Below, piece after piece: positions 1-10,907 of a DNA stretch of 64,000 nucleotides; within the stretch, counting starts at the first letter, position 1, and each line of letters opens with the position of its first letter. Position numbers and translations under genes: made by a program. Source of the DNA: Cranoglanis bouderius (Eukaryota; Chordata; Actinopteri; Siluriformes; Cranoglanididae); assembly GCA_023630585.1 (NCBI GenBank), contig CM042552.1, positions 4,968,501-5,032,500 on the forward strand, given 5' to 3'. The notes under the pieces are model-generated. The model did not search any database. It saw only the letters and a list, made by a program, of their open reading frames with translations, and was not told the origin of the DNA.

Positions 1-137
1 TAATTAGTATGTTTTGATTACAATCAAAAGCTACGAATTTTATGAAGGGAAAGTGATCTGGCAAGATTTAGTTTGATTTCAAATGAGTAAAGAAACAATA
101 AAAATAAATTTAAAAAAACCAATATGAAAATACATTT

Positions 138-505
138 AAAAAAATACAATATAAACAAACTCCACCCCAAACCTTAACCTTTGTAACTTTTTATTTGAAC
201 TAAGTTGTGTGAATTGTTACTAAATTGTGAGACACGTTGGTGAAATTCAAGGCGATCATCCACTTGGAAATTTGTATGAATTTGATCAAGTGAAAATTAT
301 GTGCTTGGAATTGTTTGGTTTCATGTGAATAAAAAATAAAAAATAAAATAAAATAAAAATACAATACAAACGTGAACTCTGCCCCTAACCCTAACCCTAA
401 TCTCTGTACCTTTTTATTCAAAATGAGTTGTGCGTATTGTTACAAATTTGCAACTTTGAGACTTATTAATGAAATTCAAATTTGTGCAAACTTTACCTTT
501 ATTAC
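138..505. repeat. Diverged tandem duplication, about 215-bp period
   Basis: Two related units lie head to tail. The motif tacaat at 145-150 recurs at 360-365, each followed by a C-rich stretch (ccaccccaaacc, and gcccctaaccctaacc) and then a Phe/Lys-type AT-rich segment with shared words such as tttttatt and gaaattcaa. The second unit has about two and a half TAACCC-like units (378-396), too few to be a telomeric array. No coding signal is seen. Confidence 0.55.
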
Positions 506-596
506 CAGGATCAGGAATTCAGATGTAGATTTGTATTATTATAAGGAACTATTCAAGAAAAAACAAACAACTGGCCAAAAATGGACGATACGTCAT

Positions 597-1058
597 TGGT
601 TTCTTCCTTGATTGTGTTCACCTGTACTGTGTTAGCTCATTTATTAGTGTCACAAAGTCTTATCATACAATTTGTTTTGTTCCTTCCAAGCATTGTTTTT
701 CTAGTTCAGGTCTCTGTTCCATGTTTATTATTTACTGTTTTGATTTTTGTTTGTTCGAAAACCTATACGTCCTCAGGCTTGATTCCTGTGCTGAATTCTG
801 ACTATGATTTCTGGACTGCTCACGATAAATATTATGCAGAGCAGCTGCACTTGTGTCATGCCTCTACTCACTGAACATAGTGACATACTGAATAAAAAAT
901 AGTTAATTGCTAATATTCCAACACTTCCGTTTAATTTAAAAGATTTCCCCCAAACTACTTGAGATACTATATACCATAAAAATCCTTTGGTGACTGGTTT
1001 ATGAGATTCAGAGCTCAACAATAACTAGAGATGATATAAGTTCTAGTTTGGGACAACT
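597..1058 (+). repeat. Dispersed repeat, LTR-like, copy 1
   Basis: This stretch matches 5240-5774 along most of its length, including an uninterrupted identity of about 40 bp around 825-869. Both copies begin at tggtttcttcc and end at tagtttgggacaact. It contains an aataaa-type signal near 826 and has the composition of fish LTR 3' ends. I found no matching target-site duplications, so LTR origin is an inference. A weaker relative lies near 17.34-17.68 kb. Confidence 0.6.
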
Positions 1059-3007
1059 AGAGAACTTTGAGAAAAATGCTGTGACGTAATTTATCGCAAT
1101 ATTATCATACCATCATGTGTCCCAACCCTTTAGACTTGGCTGTCTTCTTCGACAGTGAGAGAGCTAATCATGTATCTCAGCAATACACATGCGTCAGTAA
1201 GGTTGTAAAATCATAAACGTTTGATCACACCCTCATACTCCGAACACCTCCCATATGTACAGAGGTTTAATATGGATGAAAGCCTGCATGAACATAAAAT
1301 ATAAATGACCGTTTATCAATCGATCTCGTCACCGATTTCTACTCACTCTTTACAACCCTGTGAATAGACTAGCCATCTACTTGAACTTGGGTTTCAACCC
1401 CTCTGGGTACCAATGAGACTGAATGGGCAATTCTGCCTCCGAACACTGTCTCAACACAATCGCTCAATACACTCACAGCATCTGTTATTTCACTATAGAT
1501 TTGTGTTTGCCAGGCCTGGCCAAGGGCGCGAATCTTCAAAGCTATGATTTTTCTTTCCTCTCCAAGAGTATACACGTCTCTGAGGAACGGTTTAACAGAA
1601 GTTAAAAGACTTCTCAGTCAAAACACAAGGTTTGCTATCAGGACGTCACATCGGTAGCACATCAAGGGAAAATAAAATACAATTAAGGTCGGGTGAAACT
1701 AATTATTGCATAATTATTAAACACACATTAACCTTGGGTAATGAGAGAGCTTTGCAAAAGAGATACTGACACTGTCCTTTTGACTCAATAATTGATTAAT
1801 TGACTTCTCTGTTCTTCAGGGTGACATCTGTGAAATAATTAGCCTGCTTTGAATAGATTAGACAATGACAGTTAAAGCTGTCTGGACCAAGACTGTGGAG
1901 TAACAATGTTCATCCACACAACATACATGCTCTTTATAGCGATGGTCATTTTAACCATTTTCAGTATATCTAATAGATCTGCATTTTACAGTATTTGAAT
2001 ACGCTAGCAAAAATAGATCTTAAATGAATCTGGATATTCTCTCTGTATCTTAACCTTTCCAACAAGAAGCACTGAAATCATATAAATAAACCCCGCATAA
2101 AGCCATGCATATTGTGTCTGTAATGTAGGAGCCAGACAAAACAGACATAAAAAAAACAAAAACAAGCTTAACTCCTTTCACACTTGCTGTTTTTTTCCCT
2201 CTCTCAACAAGCAGCACACATTTTACATCTAAACCTATGGTGGGTGGAATATAGCCACTTAAAAAAAAAACAAAAAAACGCAATTTTGTTCGGTCAAATT
2301 TTTAAAAAACTTCCAAGTTCCTAAACTTCTCAGAAAAGCAAAGAGTGATGACTATCTTTATTACCTCACGTCCAGTCCGGTGTCCAATCAAAGTGCTTGG
2401 CAAACAAGAAAAGCAAACATGCAAGACAAAGTGCCGGTGTTCTGTCGATTTGTCCTTCCTTGTCAGATTTTCCTACCGTAGCGCAAAATTATAGCTATAT
2501 CTATCGATCCATCCTACCACATCGAAATATCCTACTGCGGATTTCTGCTTCGCGTCTGTGACTACGTAAAATAATTCAGTGTAACTTTGCCAAAGATTCT
2601 TATTAGGCAATGGTAGGATGATTTTACAGTGCAAAATACCCTATCAGATTGTCCTACCAGTATAAAATAAACAGGTAAACCATTTTGAAATGGTTCACTA
2701 ATCGGTGATGCATGCCCCATATCTAGCCTAACTTTTCCATGAAAAATGCTAACAAAGATGATCACTGGCACTAGCTGGCGTCGTAAGAATGTGACCGTAA
2801 ACAATTCTCATGTCTTGGTATAATAAAAATTAACATAAATAGTCAGAAAATTGCCTTGCAGGAAGAAATCCATGTGCACGTAGTAAACACTTATGGGCGT
2901 GTTGTTCAGCGTGACAAAAATGACGCAATATTGATGTGTGCATGCGCAGTAAGCCCTGGAAGGACAATCTGACGGGTAGGATAAAATGTCAGGACATTGG
3001 TTAAAAA
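1059..3007. other. Unique-looking intronic DNA, no gene seen
   Basis: AT-rich sequence without long open frames, splice-bounded exons or recognisable repeats. It lies downstream of the Eph exon on the minus strand and is read as part of a large intron. The short frames here show no family motifs. Confidence 0.5.
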
Positions 3008-3256
3008 TATCCCTGTGTCCCAATTCGCCTACCTATACTATGTAATAAAAGTATGTACTCTTTTTGTGAAGAAAAAGTTAATACTTTTGAGTGTGTATTA
3101 AAAGTATGCAAATACTGGGACATACTAAGACGTTGTGTAAGGGAATAGAACGTTGTTGCCTGGAAGAGAACACTGTCACCTGTAAACAAATCCTTGTTGC
3201 ATTTCAGTTTTCTTCATTCATTATTCCTTATATAATTTATAATACACAGTATTTCA

Positions 3257-3274
3257 CAAAAGTGAGTACACCCC
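3257..3274 (+). repeat. Outer transposase-binding direct repeat, left end
   Basis: This 18-bp word is identical to 3442-3459 and is mirrored at 4850-4867. By analogy with IR/DR Tc1 elements such as Sleeping Beauty these are presumed binding sites for the paired-like domain of the transposase. The inner right copy (4665-4682) has one change. Confidence 0.7.
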
Positions 3275-3490
3275 TCACATTTTTATAAATATTTTATAAT
3301 ATCTTTTCATGGGACAACACTGAAGAAATGACACTTTGCTACAATGTAAAGTAGTGAGTGTACAGCTTGTATAACAGTATAAATTTGCTGTCCCCTCAAA
3401 ATAACTCAACACACAGCCATTAATGTCTAAACCTCTGGCAACAAAAGTGAGTACACCCCAAGTGAAAATGTCCAAATTGGGCCCAAAGTG

Positions 3491-4503
3491 TCAATATTTT
3501 GTGTGGCCACCATTATTTTCCAACACTGCTTTAACCCTGTTGGGCATGGAGTTCACCAGAGCTTCACAGGTTGCCAGTGGAGTCCTCTTCCACTCCTCCA
3601 TGACGACATCACAGAGCTGGTGGATGTTAGAGACCTTGCGCTTCCATTTGAGGATGCCCCACAGATGCTCAATAGGGTTTAGGTCTGGAGACATGCTTGG
3701 CCAGTCCAATTACCTTTACCCTCAGCTTCTTTAGCAAGGCAGTGGTCGTCTTGGAGGTGTGTTTGGGGTCGTTATCATGTTGGAATACTGCCCTGCGGCC
3801 CAGTTTCCGAAGGGAGGGGATCATGCTCTGCTTCAGTATGTCACAGTACAGGTTGGCATTCATGGTTCCCTCAATGAACTGTAGCTCCCCAGTGCTGGCA
3901 GCACTCATGCAGCCCCAGACCATGACACCCACCACCATGCTTGACTGTAGGCAAGACACACTTGTCTTTGTATTCCTCACCTGGTTGCCGCCACACACGC
4001 TTGACACCATCTGAACCAAATAAGTTCATCTTGGTCTCATCAGACCACAGGACATGGTTCCAGTAATCCATGTCCTTAGTCTGCTTGTCTTCAGCAAACT
4101 GTTTGCGGGCTTTCTTGTGCATCATCTTTAGAGGAGGCTTCCTTCTGGGATGACAGCCATGCAGACCAATTTGATGCAGTGTGTGGCTTATGGTCTGAGC
4201 ACTGACAGGCTGACCCCCCACCCCTTCAACCTCTACAGCAATGCTGGCAGAACTCATATGTCTATTCTGCAAAGGCAACCTCTGGATATGATGCTGAGCA
4301 CGTGCACTCAACTTCTTTGGTCGACCATGGCGAGGCCTGTTCTGAGTGGAACCTGTCCTGTTAAACCGCTGTATGGTTTTGACCACCGTGCTGCAGCTCA
4401 GTTTCAGGGTGTTGGCAATCTTCTTATAGCCTAGGCCATCTTTATGTAGAGCAACAATTCTTTTTTTCAGATCCTCAGAGAGTTCTTTGCCATGAGGTGC
4501 CAT
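3491..4503 (-). pseudogene. Tc1 transposase, two frameshifts
   Basis: Cut-and-paste DDE transposase, about 340 codons as expected for Tc1 elements. The first segment (4503 to about 3930) starts MAPHGKELSEDLKKRIVALH and covers both helix-turn-helix domains, a GRP-type hook (RHGRPKKLS) and the first catalytic block (WSDETK). After VKHGGG the frame shifts; the next block (HDNDPKHTSKTT) continues at 3669-3930. A second shift precedes SPDLNPIEHLWG (3491-3709), which carries the third acidic residue. All three catalytic blocks survive, but no single frame encodes the whole protein. It lies between the IR/DR ends and reads inward from the right one. Function is inferred from family motifs. Confidence 0.9.
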
Positions 4504-5239
4504 GTTGAACTTCTAGTGACCAGTATGAGAGAGTGTGAGAGCGATAACACCAAACTTAACACACCTGCTCCCCATTCACACCTGAGACCTTGTAACACTA
4601 ACGAGTCACATGACACCGGGGAGGGAAAATGGCTAAATGGTCCCAATTTGGACATTTTCACTTGGGGGTGTACTCATTTTTGTTCCCAGTGGTTTAGACA
4701 TTAATGGCTGTGTGTTGAGTTATTTTGAGGGGACAGCAAATTTACACTGTTATACAAGCTGTGCACTCACTACTTTACATTGTAGCAAAGTGTCATTTCT
4801 TCAGTGTTGTCCCATGAAAAGATATAATAAAATATTTACAAAAATGTGAGGGGTGTACTCACTTTTGTGAGATACTGTACTGTATCATTTAATTTACCAT
4901 TCCCTTGATTTATTTTTTCACATTTCACTTACACCTCTCTGAAATGTGTCCTTGAAGCGAAGCAAACTGTCACAAATCTCCTCCTCCTCCCTCACGCAAG
5001 GAGTTGTGGGCAATATTAGCTGAAAAAGTGTCCATGGATCCACACATCGAAAATCATACCGGAAATAGTAGACCGTCCGGGTACCTTTGGGATACTCATT
5101 TCAACATACTATGATTTGGGACACACAAATTCTCATCTCGGATACTATTTAGTATGGATAGTATGCCAGTTGGGATGCAGGGTATGTCTTATTAGTTGTA
5201 ATGGATTCCTCCTACTTGGTTATACCTCCACCCCTGTCC

Positions 5240-5774
5240 TGGTTTCTTCCTTGATTGCGTTCACCTATTTTGTGTTAGCGCATTTATTTATTTATTTTCC
5301 CTTATACCTTGGGGTCATTGGGTCTTATCATGCAATTCGTTTTGTTACATCCAAACCTTGTTTTTTTAGTTCAGGTCCCTGTTCCATTTTTTTGTGTTTC
5401 CTGCTTTGAATTGTACCTGTTCTCCACATTTATTATTATAGGTTATTCTGTGAAAACCCATTTGTCCTGTGTCTTGACCCCTGTGCTAGATTCAGACAAT
5501 GATTTCTGGACTGCTCACAATAAATATTATGCAGAGCAGCTGCACTTGTGTCATGCCTCTACTCGCTGCCTACTACTCAATGCCTCTACTATTTGTGACA
5601 TAATGAATAAAAAATAGTTAACTGCCAATATTCCAACATTGCAATATAACAAAACTTATTTACACTCAAGCTACTTGGGATACTATATAAAATAAAAATC
5701 CTTTGGTGACTGGTTTATAAGATTCAGAGCTCAAAAAGAACTAGAGGTGATATAAGTTCTAGTTTGGGACAACT
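5240..5774 (+). repeat. Dispersed repeat, LTR-like, copy 2
   Basis: Second copy of the repeat at 597-1058, in the same orientation, with a few small insertions. It shares the block from the aataaatatt signal through the following 40 bp, and the downstream part with ccttttggtgactggttt-like words. Together with copy 1 it brackets the nested element at 3011-5182. Confidence 0.6.
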
Positions 5775-6870
5775 GCGGGATGATAAAACAAAAAATGTGA
5801 TCAGTAACAATAACATTTAGCAGCAGCTGTCCAACAGCTGTCCCACTAGGGTCCAAAACTGGCTGTAGTTTACGAGTGATGGTGGTCATAATGGACTTAA
5901 TGTGAAGTTTGTGGCCAGTTATGGCTGCTGCTGGCACAATACAGTGGTTCAATTGAGTTATGACCGTGTTGTTGTTGTTTTCTTTGAGAGGTTTTAAATA
6001 TCCGCCTCTGTATAGCATCTGAGTCGCAGACAACAAATGGCAAATCTTGAAAAACCGCCCACTGAGCTTTGATGTGACTTGCTGTGTGGGTGGTAACCTG
6101 TGAAACCTGAGGCAAATGCGGTAGAAGGTTCATAAAAATAAAAAAAAAAGTCAGCTATTTCATCTGATATCTTTTGGAGCAAACCATGCTCATTTAAATT
6201 CCAGTGGAAAGATATAATTACTGTGAGCAGATGTAAAAGTATAGACATATAGAGCCCTCAAGTAAGAGTACCAATGAGGGAAACCTAATCCCATCAGAGT
6301 ATACTATTAAGCTGAAAAATAACAAGCATTTACAGTTGGTGTGACTTATTATTATTATTTTTTTTACAGAAACAATACAGGAGGGATTTGGGACATTAAA
6401 GGTACATTTGAGACTATTAGAATTGCTCTTATGACTGATTTCAGGGTCATGGAATAAACTTACTTTAAAGCCCTGGTAGTTTGTAGTGTAAAACTTGATG
6501 GCATGATACAGTACAGTATGACAGTTTGTAATCTGAATCTAGAACTATCTGTACTCTGGATGAGTATGCAGTATGTGGCCATTTCCCATAACATAACAAT
6601 ACCTATACACATCTTTGGAGGTTCTGGAGTGGGGACTAATGGCTTTAGTACTGGGTTAATCCTAATGTAACATGAAATTCTGATCTTTAACATGAAAAAA
6701 GTTAGCAGTTAATTTTACATCAAAATGTGTGTGGCATCACCCATCACCTATGTATAAATAATGGCAAGCAACTTGAATGGTGAAGCTTAAAAACATAAAA
6801 CTGAAGGGTCACCACAGTCAAAAGTGGAAACAGCATTTCAAGAGAAACACAATGTTTCAGACAAAACACT
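5775..6870. other. No gene seen
   Basis: Unique-looking AT-rich DNA. The short open frames on the minus strand (5731-6248) have no family motifs, no splice context and ordinary composition. I see no repeats of note. Confidence 0.5.
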
Positions 6871-6879
6871 TTCAACACT

Positions 6880-6967
6880 GTGGAAGCAAAATGCTTGTGT
6901 AGCCATAGGAGGTGAAGGTTTTGTGTAGGTTTTACCTCCTACAGCTTCAGAAGCACTTTGCTTCCAC
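6880..6967 (+). other. 88-bp near-perfect hairpin
   Basis: Arms 6880-6917 and 6930-6967 (38 bp each) are inverted repeats with 31 of 38 identical positions. Counting G-U wobble, 33 of 38 would pair as RNA. The loop is 12 nt. The size and pairing match a microRNA precursor, but a small palindromic DNA element is at least as likely. Confidence 0.55.
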
Positions 6968-7103
6968 GGTTCGTGAAGGAAATTGTCGAAAAAAAGGCCC
7001 AGTTTTGTTTTTTGTTTTTTAAAGGTTATGTGCCATATTAAATGTTATAGATAGACAATAGCTAGACATCAAGAAAGTAGTTGTTTGTTAAAAATTGTTT
7101 TAC

Positions 7104-7390
7104 TCATCCATCCATTTTCTGTACCGCTTATCCTACACAGGGTCATGGGGCGCCTTTAGCCAATCCCAGGAGACTCAGGGCACAAGGCGGGGGACACCAT
7201 GGAGTTCCAACCCATCGCAGGGCACAATCGCACACACTTCGGACAATTTGAAAATGCCAATCAGCCTACAAAGCATGTCTTTGGACTGGGGGAGGAAACC
7301 AGAGTACCTGGAGGAAACCCCTGAAGCATGAGGAGAACATGCAAACTCCACGCACACAGGGCGGATCCCAAAATTCCACAGCCACCCAGG
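7104..7390 (-). mobile_element. tRNA-type SINE, type 1 copy (5' end eroded)
   Basis: On the minus strand this ends in the tail ggataagcggtacagaaaat followed by a short ggatg repeat. On the plus strand it starts catccattttctgtaccgc. The body matches 22791-23095, 30631-30910, 51783-51955, 56851-57124 and 58652-58845. The tRNA-like head (A box) is lost in this copy. Confidence 0.75.
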
Positions 7391-8054
7391 TGAACTGTAT
7401 AAAAATGCACAAAAAGCTGGACATTATCAGAACCCTGGAGCACTCTACTGTATGTTTGTTGGTTGTTAAAAATACCATCAGATTCATCAATTGAATTTTA
7501 ACATAAAGCTGATCCACCAAGGTCACCCGCCCACTTCTAGAGCTTACCTGCCCACTTCTAGAGCTTACCTGCCCACCTCTGCGTCTCTTTTTGTACATCC
7601 TTGGTTGCTGATATCACTCTGTATTATGTATTTGTGACCTCCTTAGAGGTTCCTGAAAATTTTCCAGCCACACAGATTTCAGACAAGGATGTCCATTCTT
7701 CTATTATATTCTGCAGAGTCATAAGGCACCGTAATCTTTAGGTTTATAAAGTTCTCGGATTCTCTCAGAGTGAAACAATCTGAATCTAATTTTAATCAAA
7801 CTAGCGAGATGAGCCCAGAGAACATGAAAAACATCTAAATTAGCTCTTGGTAGTTTCAGACATATCCCTTTGGGCCATCTCTTACTTAATCGCCTTTTTT
7901 AAAAATCTCATTCTCTTTTCATTATCTCACAACTGTTTTACATCCCAAACTCAAATACTGGTCTTTGCTCTACAAGGACTTCACATGAAAAGTGGGGGGG
8001 GAAAGAAAAAGAAAATGTAGAGGTAGTACAAATTTGCCACCACAAACCAGAAAG

Positions 8055-8520
8055 TTTTTTGGGTAGTGTATTATATGATAGTGTGTGTGGTGCTGGCATG
8101 AATATTTCAGGTACAGTTGCGCTGTTGGAGTTTTTAAACAATGTCTACCTTTACTCACATTTTGTATTAATCATTCTCTACCCTAAATCAGTTTCAGTTT
8201 CTGACCATAGCACGACCATAGGGTGGATATTTTTGGTTGTGGAATGTTGCTTAAAACCCCAACAGCAACGCTACACCAGGTCCACCACCACCACCAGTAC
8301 CACTGCACACAGTACAGTGTTGGTCTCACTGTTGTGCTGAGAATAAAGCACCACTTAAATTATATCTGCTCAGTGGTGGTCCTATTTTGGCTATATTGAT
8401 TGTTCGTTTTTCCTTTAATGGACATGGTGGAAAGAGGGTGAGAGATGCTCTATAGTCAGTAACTATACACCTACAAAGTATCCTGACAAATATGTTAAGT
8501 TGATGTGACTTAAGTGGCCA
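8055..8520. repeat. Interspersed fish repeat of unknown class
   Basis: The words tttaaacaatgtctacc, ctgctcagtggtggtcct and gtgctgagaataaagcacca belong to a repeat pattern I recognise from many teleost genomes (hedged, from memory). It includes a short (CCA)n run near 8281. No termini or target duplications could be fixed. Confidence 0.45.
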
Positions 8521-8925
8521 CTCAAAGCCAAAAACAGACCAGCGCCCACCTTCCTTAAAGCACTTATCACACTCCCTCCGATCTTCTAGTACTGCTCAGT
8601 TGGACCCAAGGAACAGGTACAAGGAAGGCATGCATCAAGACTCTTCTCTGCTCTGGTGCCTAGGTGGTGGAATAAACTTTCCCTAGACGCTCAAAAAGCC
8701 GAGTCACTGGCTGTCTTCAAATGTTTTTTTGCTATTAAAAAACAAAAACTTTGTCTTGTGCTTTTTTCATACTATACTAACCTCTCCAACAGGGTATTTA
8801 GACTGATATTACTCTTAGTCCTTGATGTAGTGAACAAGTATAAGAATGTATTTATTGATAATCACTCTGGGTGTCTTCCAAATGGCATAAATGTAAATGC
8901 CATCAAATAAAAAATGAATCTGATA
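8521..8925 (+). mobile_element. LINE 3' end with remnant of reverse-transcriptase C-terminus
   Basis: The translation around 8656-8740 (PRWWNKLSLDAQKAESLAVF) resembles the extreme C-terminus of non-LTR retrotransposon ORF2 proteins, where W-N-x-L-P-x-x-x-R-x-A-x-S-x-x-x-F is typical. Downstream come an AT-rich 3' UTR and a tail at 8860-8905 (cactctgggtgtcttccaaat, then gcataaatgtaaatg). That tail resembles the 3' tail of the SINE at 35288-35463. The upstream ORF is missing, so this is a 5'-truncated insertion. Confidence 0.6.
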
Positions 8926-9881
8926 CAGGTTTTTTTTTTTATATTCACCTTTATTTCTGCCCTCAATCCCTGCAGGAGAATGGAAAGAATAGGGGGAACT
9001 GGTTGAATGAATGAGAGCCAGCAGGGTCATCATCAGCACTTCCCTCTTCAAATGCTGGCCCTTACTCTTGTACCGTATCTCTGAGCTCTTTTGTCATGAG
9101 ACAAAAACGCACACTGAAAGATCTACCCCCTGAAAAGAGGTGATCATTCAGGAAAAGAATGAGGGAAGCTCGTAGCAAATCCTATCAAGGTGTTTTTAAC
9201 CAGAGAAAAGTCACTGGTGATTATTTTCCAATCCGGACGTGTAAAGACGGGTAGGTAAATGGTTCTGCGTTTGGCTTGATATCTAGACAGCCATGATTGA
9301 TGTGACATTAAGTGGGAGAGCTTAAAGCTAATATCTATCAACAGTTCGTCAATAAAAGTATTAGTGTACAGAGCATCGCATAATATCACAAGGTCTGAAT
9401 AACATGATAAGAATGATGTGAGGCAATCGAAGTCCGTAATGCCCTACTGGATTCATGCTGTGTCTCCTACCAATACCAAACATGGTAAACGGAACGGTTG
9501 TAACCCTTTCAAATTTATGGTTCTGTCTTCTGTCCTTCTGCCTGCTTAGTCTATTTACTTTTACTTTCACCTCTAAAGACATTTTGGGGGAAAAAAATGA
9601 TAAGAGTAAATAATCCACCTCGGTTATGTTCATGGCACTGATGATGACGTGTTAAGGATGTGTCTGTAAAAATATCAGCCCAAATGGAGATCAAATCTAG
9701 GGGATGTTTCACTCTGTATAATCCCCTGACAACTTCTCTAAAAATTTTTTTTTTTTTTTTTTAAATGCACAGAAAAAGTTTCACCATGGTGCGCACGCAT
9801 TGCTGTTTAGCAGCAATGTACGGACTATATCCACTTCCTAATCCATCTTTTCCCGCTACTAAACTTTGCAGTATATCTTGT
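8926..9881. other. No gene seen
   Basis: Includes a T-run (8931-8940) and a longer one (9741-9762). The remaining sequence is unique-looking, with only short frames lacking motifs. Confidence 0.5.
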
Positions 9882-10496
9882 TGTTACGACACCAGAGTGA
9901 GGCTGGATACAGTTGCGGTATGAAAATCCGTAACTTTATTAAGAACACACAAAAAAACAGGAACTCAGGACAACAGCAAGCTTTAGGCAGATCCGAAAAA
10001 CAGGCAGGGTTCAAAAATACCGGCAGACAGTTAGTTCAGGGGCTTAGGCAAAATACAAAAAACCAGGAAACCAGCGGAAGTTCAAAAAACCAAAAAGACA
10101 GTCGTAGTAGGGCTTAGGCAAAAATCGTAATCAAAAAGTACTTAGCTTAGTTCGGAAACCAGAAATTCAGTCCAGAAAAGAGTGCTCGGTACAGTTGAAT
10201 ATAATGTAGACAAACAAATACTTCGCGACGTGCGCGACAAACTAAAGAACTTAAATAGTGAGGATGTGTGCAACCTAGAAAATTACGGACAGGTGTGTAA
10301 TCAGAAGGTGGGTGACTGTGAGCGTGGGAGTGAAGGAGTGTTCTGGATGTTGTAGTCCCTGGCGGCCATATCTGTAGGCCGCCGAGCCTGCTGGGATGTG
10401 TAGTGCGGTGTGTGTGCGTGTGGACTGGCGGCGGCCATGTTCGTAGGCCGCTGAGAGTTCTGGGAACTGGAGTCGCGCTTATGGCGCGACCTAACA
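9882..10496 (-). mobile_element. Solo LTR, family 1 copy A
   Basis: Read on the minus strand it starts TGTTAGGTCGCGCC (10496 downward) and ends GTAACA at 9882, 615 bp in all. The same start and overall order are found in the plus-strand LTR at 16453-17023. Flanks are cttgt (9877-9881) and cttat (10497-10501), a target duplication with one change. The 5' part has repeated ggcggccat / taggccgc words, giving a local GC-rich stretch at about 10360-10490. No internal retroelement region is next to it, so it is a recombined solo LTR. The superfamily is probably Gypsy-like or retrovirus-like, not determined. Confidence 0.8.
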
Positions 10497-10501
10497 CTTA
10501 T

Positions 10502-10907
10502 TAGTCCCTCCAGGGTTTTGTGATTTTGCGATTGCAGAAATTAACGCAAAATCTAGAAAACACCACAATATTCACAGGAGCGTGCAATTTTTCAGAATTA
10601 CCGTAGATTTTCTGCAGATTTGGGGCAAGACATGTGACGTCATCACAACACGCATTCAGCCAAAGCGCTCTTCGATTCACGTGCGTCTAACATGAGTACA
10701 GCTGAAAGGTCTCATTTACCAACAAACATCACTGTGAAAGACCGTGCAAAACTATTTTTTGCAATTGCAATTTCGCCAATTCAAGTAGTTTTCCGCAAAA
10801 GAAGCACAAAAACTCCGCAAACTGCATCACAAGTTTTGAAAAAAGATGCAGCAAAATTTTTGGTTGCAACAATCACCGAAAAGTGTAGTGAAATCCTGTA
10901 CTACAGA
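10502..10907 (-). mobile_element. MITE-like element, partner of 25928-26354
   Basis: This is the reverse-orientation relative of 25928-26354. It begins agtccctccagggttttg at 10503 and ends gaaatcctgtactacag. Short flanks cttat (10497-10501) and cttac (10908-10912) may be its target duplication. An 80-codon open frame (10692-10934) is not conserved in the other copy and is probably chance. It lies directly against the LTR at 9882-10496. Confidence 0.6.

Larger units (their letters stand above)
3247..4877 (-). mobile_element. Tc1-like transposon with long IR/DR ends
   Basis: A 1.63-kb Tc1/mariner element, transposase on the minus strand. The terminal inverted repeats are about 238 bp (3247-3483 and 4640-4877) and end in CAGTAT. 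Each holds two direct repeats of an 18-bp word around agtgagtacacccc (3257-3274 and 3442-3459; 4665-4682 and 4850-4867), the IR/DR arrangement of fish Tc1 elements to which transposase binds. The right end abuts TA. The left flank reads CA, so the target duplication has probably mutated there. The ends are well preserved but the transposase carries frameshifts, so it should be immobile on its own. Confidence 0.9.
3011..5182. mobile_element. Short non-autonomous DNA element split by a Tc1 insertion
   Basis: The ends form imperfect terminal inverted repeats. The left end begins ccctgtgtcccaattcgcc at 3011. The right end, read in reverse, begins ccctgcatcccaactggc at 5182. The trinucleotide tat flanks both ends (3008-3010 and 5183-5185) and is a candidate target duplication. 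Without the inner Tc1 element (3247-4877) the host element would be about 540 bp. The same style of end (gtgtcccaa plus short palindromic tactat words) is common in fish non-autonomous DNA transposons. I do not assign a superfamily. Confidence 0.6.

Noticed and set aside
378..396. Interstitial telomere repeat
   Set aside because: Only about two and a half TAACCC-like units, within a diverged local duplication.
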